NCBI GenBank assembly: GCA_015059425.1
Contig: SVAM01000002.1
Span: forward strand, 1-64,000
Direction: 5' to 3'
DNA length: 64,000 bases
Origin: Bacillota bacterium
Lineage (GTDB): Bacteria > Bacillota_I > Bacilli_A > RF39 > UBA660
Both the position numbers and the translations under genes were made by a program. The notes beneath the pieces are model-generated. The model worked only from the letters and a program-made list of their open reading frames with translations. It ran no database searches and was not told where the DNA came from. This document shows, piece after piece, positions 60,352 through 64,000 of the stretch; the first letter of the stretch is position 1; the number at the start of each line of letters is the position of its first letter.

Positions 60352-61799
60352 TGAATAAAAGTATTAAAGAACTTCATGAATTATTAATTAATAATGAAAT
60401 AACTAGTGAAGAATTAATTAAAGAATCATTAGAAAAGTCAGAAATTGTTCAAGAAAAATACAATGCTTTTGTTACTATTTGTCATGATGCAAAATCAAGT
60501 GCAATAACAGATGAGTTAATATCAGGCATCCCATTTGGAGTCAAAGATAATTTTTCTACTAAAGGAGTACTATCTACGGGTTCTTCTAATACACTAAATA
60601 ATTATGTACCGTTTTTTAATGCTACTGTAATTGAAAGATTATTTAATAAAGGTGCCGTTATGGTAAATAAAACAGTTTTAGATGAATTTGGAATGGGTGG
60701 CACAGGAACTACAGGCCATACCGGAACTGTTTTAAATCCATGGGATAAAACCAGAATGTGTGCAGGTTCATCTGCAGGTTCAGCTTGTGCTGTAGCAGCC
60801 GGTGTATATCCGTATGCTTTAGGTAGTGATACAGGTGACTCAATTAGAAAACCAGCAGCATACTGTGGTATTGTTGGATATAAACCAACTTATGGAATGT
60901 TATCACGTTATGGTCTATTTCCTTTTGCTTCAAGCATGGATCATGTTGGAGTGTTATCTCGTAGTGTAGAAGATGCTGCAATTGTTGTAGATGCAATGAA
61001 AGGTATAGATGAAAATGACATGACTACTTGGGATTCTAGTCATATTAACTTAACTGAATCTTTAACAGGTGATGTTAAATGTAAAAAACTTTTTTATATA
61101 AAAGAATTGTGTGATATTAATAATTATGATAATCCTAGTGATGAATTAAAATTACATTTAGAAAATTTTAATAAAACATTAGAATTATGTAAAGATTTAG
61201 GTGTTGAAGTTAAAGAAGAATCAGTTGATCAAAAAGTATTAAATGCAATAGACTCAGTATATGTTGTTTTATCTTGTGCTGAGGCAACAAGTAATATGTC
61301 TAATTTAACAGGAATAATATTTGGCCCACGCGGAAATAGTACGAATATTACAGAAATGATGAAAGAACATAGAACTAAAGGTTTTTCACCATTAATTAAA
61401 AGACGTTTTGTAATTGGTTCATATGTATTACAAAGTGAAAATCAAGATAGATATTTTAAGAATGCCCAAAAACTAAGAAGATTAATAGTAGATATTATGA
61501 AAAAATTCTTTAAAGAATATGATGGATTAATATTGCCTGTTGGAACAGGGCCTGCTAAAACATTAGTTGGCGAAGCAGATAAACTTGATAATAATACTTC
61601 TGCTTTAGATGAACATTTGCAAATAGGCAATTTTGGTGGTTTTCCATCTATTACTATACCTAATGGCTTTGTTAATAATTTACCGGTAGGAGTAAATATT
61701 ACAGGCAATTGTTATGATGATGCTAACGTTTTAAATATAGCTTATGCTCTAGAATCTAAAATGTCATACAAAGGTCAAATTGCTAAGGAGGTTAAGTAA
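60351..61799 (+). CDS. gatA: Glu/Asp-tRNA amidotransferase subunit A
   Basis: Amidase that releases ammonia from glutamine. The Ser-cisSer-Lys triad is visible: Lys in IPFGVKDNF, GSSAGSACAVAAG, and TGDSIRKPAAYCG. The usual TGGSIRQPA reads TGDSIRKPA, a form I associate with Mollicutes. 482 residues, complete. Its stop overlaps gatB. Confidence 0.95.
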   Translation: MNKSIKELHELLINNEITSEELIKESLEKSEIVQEKYNAFVTICHDAKSSAITDELISGIPFGVKDNFSTKGVLSTGSSNTLNNYVPFFNATVIERLFNKGAVMVNKTVLDEFGMGGTGTTGHTGTVLNPWDKTRMCAGSSAGSACAVAAGVYPYALGSDTGDSIRKPAAYCGIVGYKPTYGMLSRYGLFPFASSMDHVGVLSRSVEDAAIVVDAMKGIDENDMTTWDSSHINLTESLTGDVKCKKLFYIKELCDINNYDNPSDELKLHLENFNKTLELCKDLGVEVKEESVDQKVLNAIDSVYVVLSCAEATSNMSNLTGIIFGPRGNSTNITEMMKEHRTKGFSPLIKRRFVIGSYVLQSENQDRYFKNAQKLRRLIVDIMKKFFKEYDGLILPVGTGPAKTLVGEADKLDNNTSALDEHLQIGNFGGFPSITIPNGFVNNLPVGVNITGNCYDDANVLNIAYALESKMSYKGQIAKEVK

Positions 61800-63229
61800 T
61801 GAAAAAACAAATCGCTGTTATTGGTTTAGAAATGCACTGTGAGTTAAAAAGTAATTCAAAAGTTTTCTCTGGTGCTAAAAATTCGTACTCCGAAACTCCT
61901 AATGTAAATATTTCAGCTATTGATATGGCATTTCCTGGCACACTACCTGTAGTTAACAAGAAGTGTATTAAAGATGCTTTAAAGATAAGTTTAGCTTTGA
62001 ACTGTAAACAACCGGAATATATGTATTTTGACCGTAAAAACTATTATTATCCAGATTTACCTAAAGGGTATCAAATTACCCAAATGGATTCACCGGTTGG
62101 TGTGGATGGCAAAATTGAAATAGAAGTAAATGATAAATTAGTTCCTATTTATATCCACGACGTTCATTTAGAAGAAGATACAGCAAGCTTAGATCATTAT
62201 TTTGATACTTCTACAATTGATTATAATCGTGCTGGAGTACCATTATTAGAACTTGTTACAGAACCTTGTATGCATACAGCCGAAGAAGCAGTTGCTTTTT
62301 TAGAACATATAATTAATGTATATAAGTATCTTGATGTATCCGATGCTGATACTAAAAAAGGTCAAGTTAGATGTGATGTTAATGTGTCAATTATGGATGA
62401 AGATTCTGAAGATTTTGGAACTAAAGTTGAAGTTAAAAACGTTAACTCTTTAGGTGGTGTTTTTAATACAATTAACTATGAAATAAAAAGACAAACTGAG
62501 CTAAAAGAAGCAGGAAGATATAATGAAGTAGAGCAAGAAACTAGACGTTGGGATGAAGAAACACAGTCTACAATTAGAATGCGCAGTAAAGTTGATGCTA
62601 TTGATTATAAATATTTTGTTGAACCAAATCTACCTAAATTTAAAATTAGTAATGAATGGTTAAAAGAAATAAAATTAGAAATTCCAAAACTTCATTTAGA
62701 AAGAAAATATAATTATATAAATAATTATGGGTTAAGTAGTTATGATGCTGGAGTTTTAGTAAAAGATAAAGTTATATCTGATTATTTTGAAGAATGTATA
62801 GATTTAGGAATAGATGCTAAAACTAGTGCGAACTGGATTACTACACAAATACTTGGGTACATTAATAATAATGATATTAATATAAGTGATTTATATTTAA
62901 CTCCTAAAAGATTAAAAGATTTAACTGATTCTGTAAATAAAGGAGATATAAGTTCTAAACAAGCAAAAGAAATATTTAATAAAGTTATTGAAGAAAAGAA
63001 GGAAGTTAAAGATTTTATAACTAAAGATAATGCTCAAATAAGTGACAGAACAGAATTAGAAATTATTATTGATGAAATACTAAGTAATAATACTAGTCAA
63101 ATAGAAGAATATAAAAATGGTAAAACAAATCTTTTTGATTATTTTGTTGGTCAAGTTATGAAAAATACTAGAGGTAAAGCAAATCCTGTATTAACTAAAG
63201 AAATTTTAACTGATAGATTAAATGGATAG
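61799..63229 (+). CDS. gatB: Glu/Asp-tRNA amidotransferase subunit B
   Basis: tRNA-binding kinase/transamidase subunit. IGLEMHCELKSNSKVFSGA start, DLPKGYQITQMDSPVG, VHLEEDTASLDH, DYNRAGVPLLELVTEP and RCDVNVSI are family blocks; the YqeY-like tail domain follows. 476 residues. Together with gatC and gatA it turns Glu-tRNA-Gln into Gln-tRNA-Gln; no glnS is in the window. Confidence 0.97.
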   Translation: MKKQIAVIGLEMHCELKSNSKVFSGAKNSYSETPNVNISAIDMAFPGTLPVVNKKCIKDALKISLALNCKQPEYMYFDRKNYYYPDLPKGYQITQMDSPVGVDGKIEIEVNDKLVPIYIHDVHLEEDTASLDHYFDTSTIDYNRAGVPLLELVTEPCMHTAEEAVAFLEHIINVYKYLDVSDADTKKGQVRCDVNVSIMDEDSEDFGTKVEVKNVNSLGGVFNTINYEIKRQTELKEAGRYNEVEQETRRWDEETQSTIRMRSKVDAIDYKYFVEPNLPKFKISNEWLKEIKLEIPKLHLERKYNYINNYGLSSYDAGVLVKDKVISDYFEECIDLGIDAKTSANWITTQILGYINNNDINISDLYLTPKRLKDLTDSVNKGDISSKQAKEIFNKVIEEKKEVKDFITKDNAQISDRTELEIIIDEILSNNTSQIEEYKNGKTNLFDYFVGQVMKNTRGKANPVLTKEILTDRLNG

Positions 63230-63253
63230 GACATTTGTGTTTTATCTTTTTTT
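63225..63253 (+). terminator. Terminator of gatCAB
   Basis: GATAGGACA-TTTG-TGTTTTATC with two G-T pairs, then seven Ts; the gatB stop is in the left arm. Confidence 0.65.
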
Positions 63254-63288
63254 CTGCTATAATATCTGATACAAAAGAGGGTTAATCT

Positions 63289-63831
63289 ATGGATAGAGAA
63301 AATGTTATATTTCTAGATTTTGATGGGGTAATAAATAATAATATGGAGGATGTAACATTAACTTGTGTAATATTATTAAAAAATATAATAAAAAAGTATA
63401 ATGCTAAAGTTGTTGTTATTTCTTCAATCCTTGGAAATGGTACAAATAAAAAGAAAAAGAATATTACTGTTTTTTTGAATAATTTAGGTATATATAATAT
63501 AGATTTTATTAATCCAAATTTAGAAGGTGATATCTATAATAAAAAAATATTACCAAGATTAGTTGGGATAATTGATTATTTAAGAAAACACCCTAATATA
63601 AATTATTTAATAATAGATGATGAATTTGAAAGTGATTATCAATTATTGGGTTTTAATCATTTAAAAACAGAAATGTGGGAAGGTTTAAAATGCAAGGATT
63701 ATTATAAAATATCTTTTGAAGAGGCAGATTTAGAATGTTTAAAAGAAATTATATATGAAAATAGAGAATTAACTGAAGAAGAAAAAGTTATGAATAACTT
63801 AATAAATGTGTTAAAATTAATTAAAAAGTGA
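63289..63831 (+). CDS. HAD-fold protein (Swiss-army-knife RNA-repair HAD type)
   Basis: 180 residues. FLDFDGVIN at residue 8 is HAD motif I with both Asp. VVVISS (motif II) and LIIDDEFES (motif III/IV acids) follow. The pattern fits the small HAD domain family found in RNA-repair proteins and as single-domain phosphatases. Substrate unknown. RBS AGAGGG; TATAAT promoter at about 63258. Ends with TGA. Confidence 0.75.
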   Translation: MDRENVIFLDFDGVINNNMEDVTLTCVILLKNIIKKYNAKVVVISSILGNGTNKKKKNITVFLNNLGIYNIDFINPNLEGDIYNKKILPRLVGIIDYLRKHPNINYLIIDDEFESDYQLLGFNHLKTEMWEGLKCKDYYKISFEEADLECLKEIIYENRELTEEEKVMNNLINVLKLIKK

Positions 63832-63840
63832 GGTATTAAT

Positions 63841-64000
63841 ATGAACTTTATAAAAAGAAATATGAAAAATATAATAATAATTGTTTTAAGTGTTTTATTT
63901 TTACTTGCCTGTGTAGTTATTTATGTTTTAGCGAATAAAAATAATTTAAGCAATGAATTAAAAACTATTACTGGTTCGGTAATTATTGCGGATAAGTCTT
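63841..64000 (+). CDS. Membrane-anchored protein, truncated by the window end
   Basis: The frame is open to the edge: MNFIKRNMKNIIIIVLSVLFLLACVVIYVL is a basic head and one membrane helix or signal. LLAC within the helix could be read as a weak lipobox, but it lies deep in the hydrophobic stretch. RBS GTGAGG. Only 53 residues are visible. Confidence 0.6.
   Translation, partial: MNFIKRNMKNIIIIVLSVLFLLACVVIYVLANKNNLSNELKTITGSVIIADKS

Overview
The window is a stretch of a visibly AT-rich, gene-dense, low-GC Bacillota chromosome. TGA is used as a stop (for example at the ends of the genes at 7255, 29812 and 63289), so this is the standard bacterial code and not the Mycoplasma code. Several gene neighbourhoods echo Bacillus subtilis: infC-rpmI-rplT, rimM-trmD, rnc-smc, comEA-comEC-holA, lepA-hemW, rnhC|cvpA, spoVB|comN, relA-dtd and hisS-aspS. 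T-box leaders, encoded CCA ends on tRNAs and a Glu/Asp-tRNA amidotransferase fit the same group. Several proteins are shortened (AlaRS without its C-terminal domain, a 222-residue SufB/SufD, SMC of 979 residues). Together this suggests an uncultured, streamlined, gut-type lineage near the Mollicutes/Erysipelotrichia/RF39 part of Bacilli; the placement is an inference.

Layout: 1-1306 holds the 3' part of a surface protein gene. 1371-5197 holds infC-rpmI-rplT with an attenuator leader, a nucleotide-kinase-like gene and alaS. 5250-8064 holds a PfkB kinase, an Smr-domain protein and two unknown genes. 8138-11166 is a compact SUF iron-sulfur operon. 11285-12889 is a second surface protein. 13105-18177 holds T-box-serS, a metallopeptidase, an rRNA methyltransferase, rimM, trmD and tRNA-Arg. 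18219-20012 (minus) is a sporulation cluster, gerM-gerE-spoIIIAH. 20981-22991 is a leader ORF, a third surface protein and a MutS-I-like accessory gene. 23084-26843 holds lepA, a SpoIIID-like regulator and hemW. 27024-32521 holds competence genes comEA-comEC, a YhcG-type nuclease, a broken comEC piece and holA. 32533-37785 holds rnhC, cvpA, trxA, the germination protease gene and spoIID. 37865-38121 is a tRNA Lys-Ile-Glu cluster. 41113-44712 is rnc-smc. 45377-49747 holds def, a SEDS protein, a surface-protein remnant, spoVB and comN. 50491-59034 holds relA, dtd and T-box-hisS-aspS-asnS. 60055-63229 is gatCAB.

The most unusual content is the surface-protein family (1, 11285, 21112, remnant at 47537). 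Two members end in a stretch that looks like the variable region of a diversity-generating retroelement (DGR): a block unusually rich in NNC/NNT codons and in GC, inside the frame W-T-L-x-P ... Y-G-[VI]-R-P-V-I-N-L, followed by two conserved hairpins. A small MutS-domain-I-like gene, a type of protein I recall as a DGR accessory, lies just downstream of one of them. I see no reverse transcriptase and no template repeat in the window, so if the system is active it must be driven from elsewhere in the genome.

A second theme is endospore formation in a reduced genome: GerM, GerE, SpoIIIAH, a SpoIIID-like regulator, GPR, SpoIID, SpoVB and a YjcZ-like protein are all present, beside competence genes (ComEA, ComEC, ComN).
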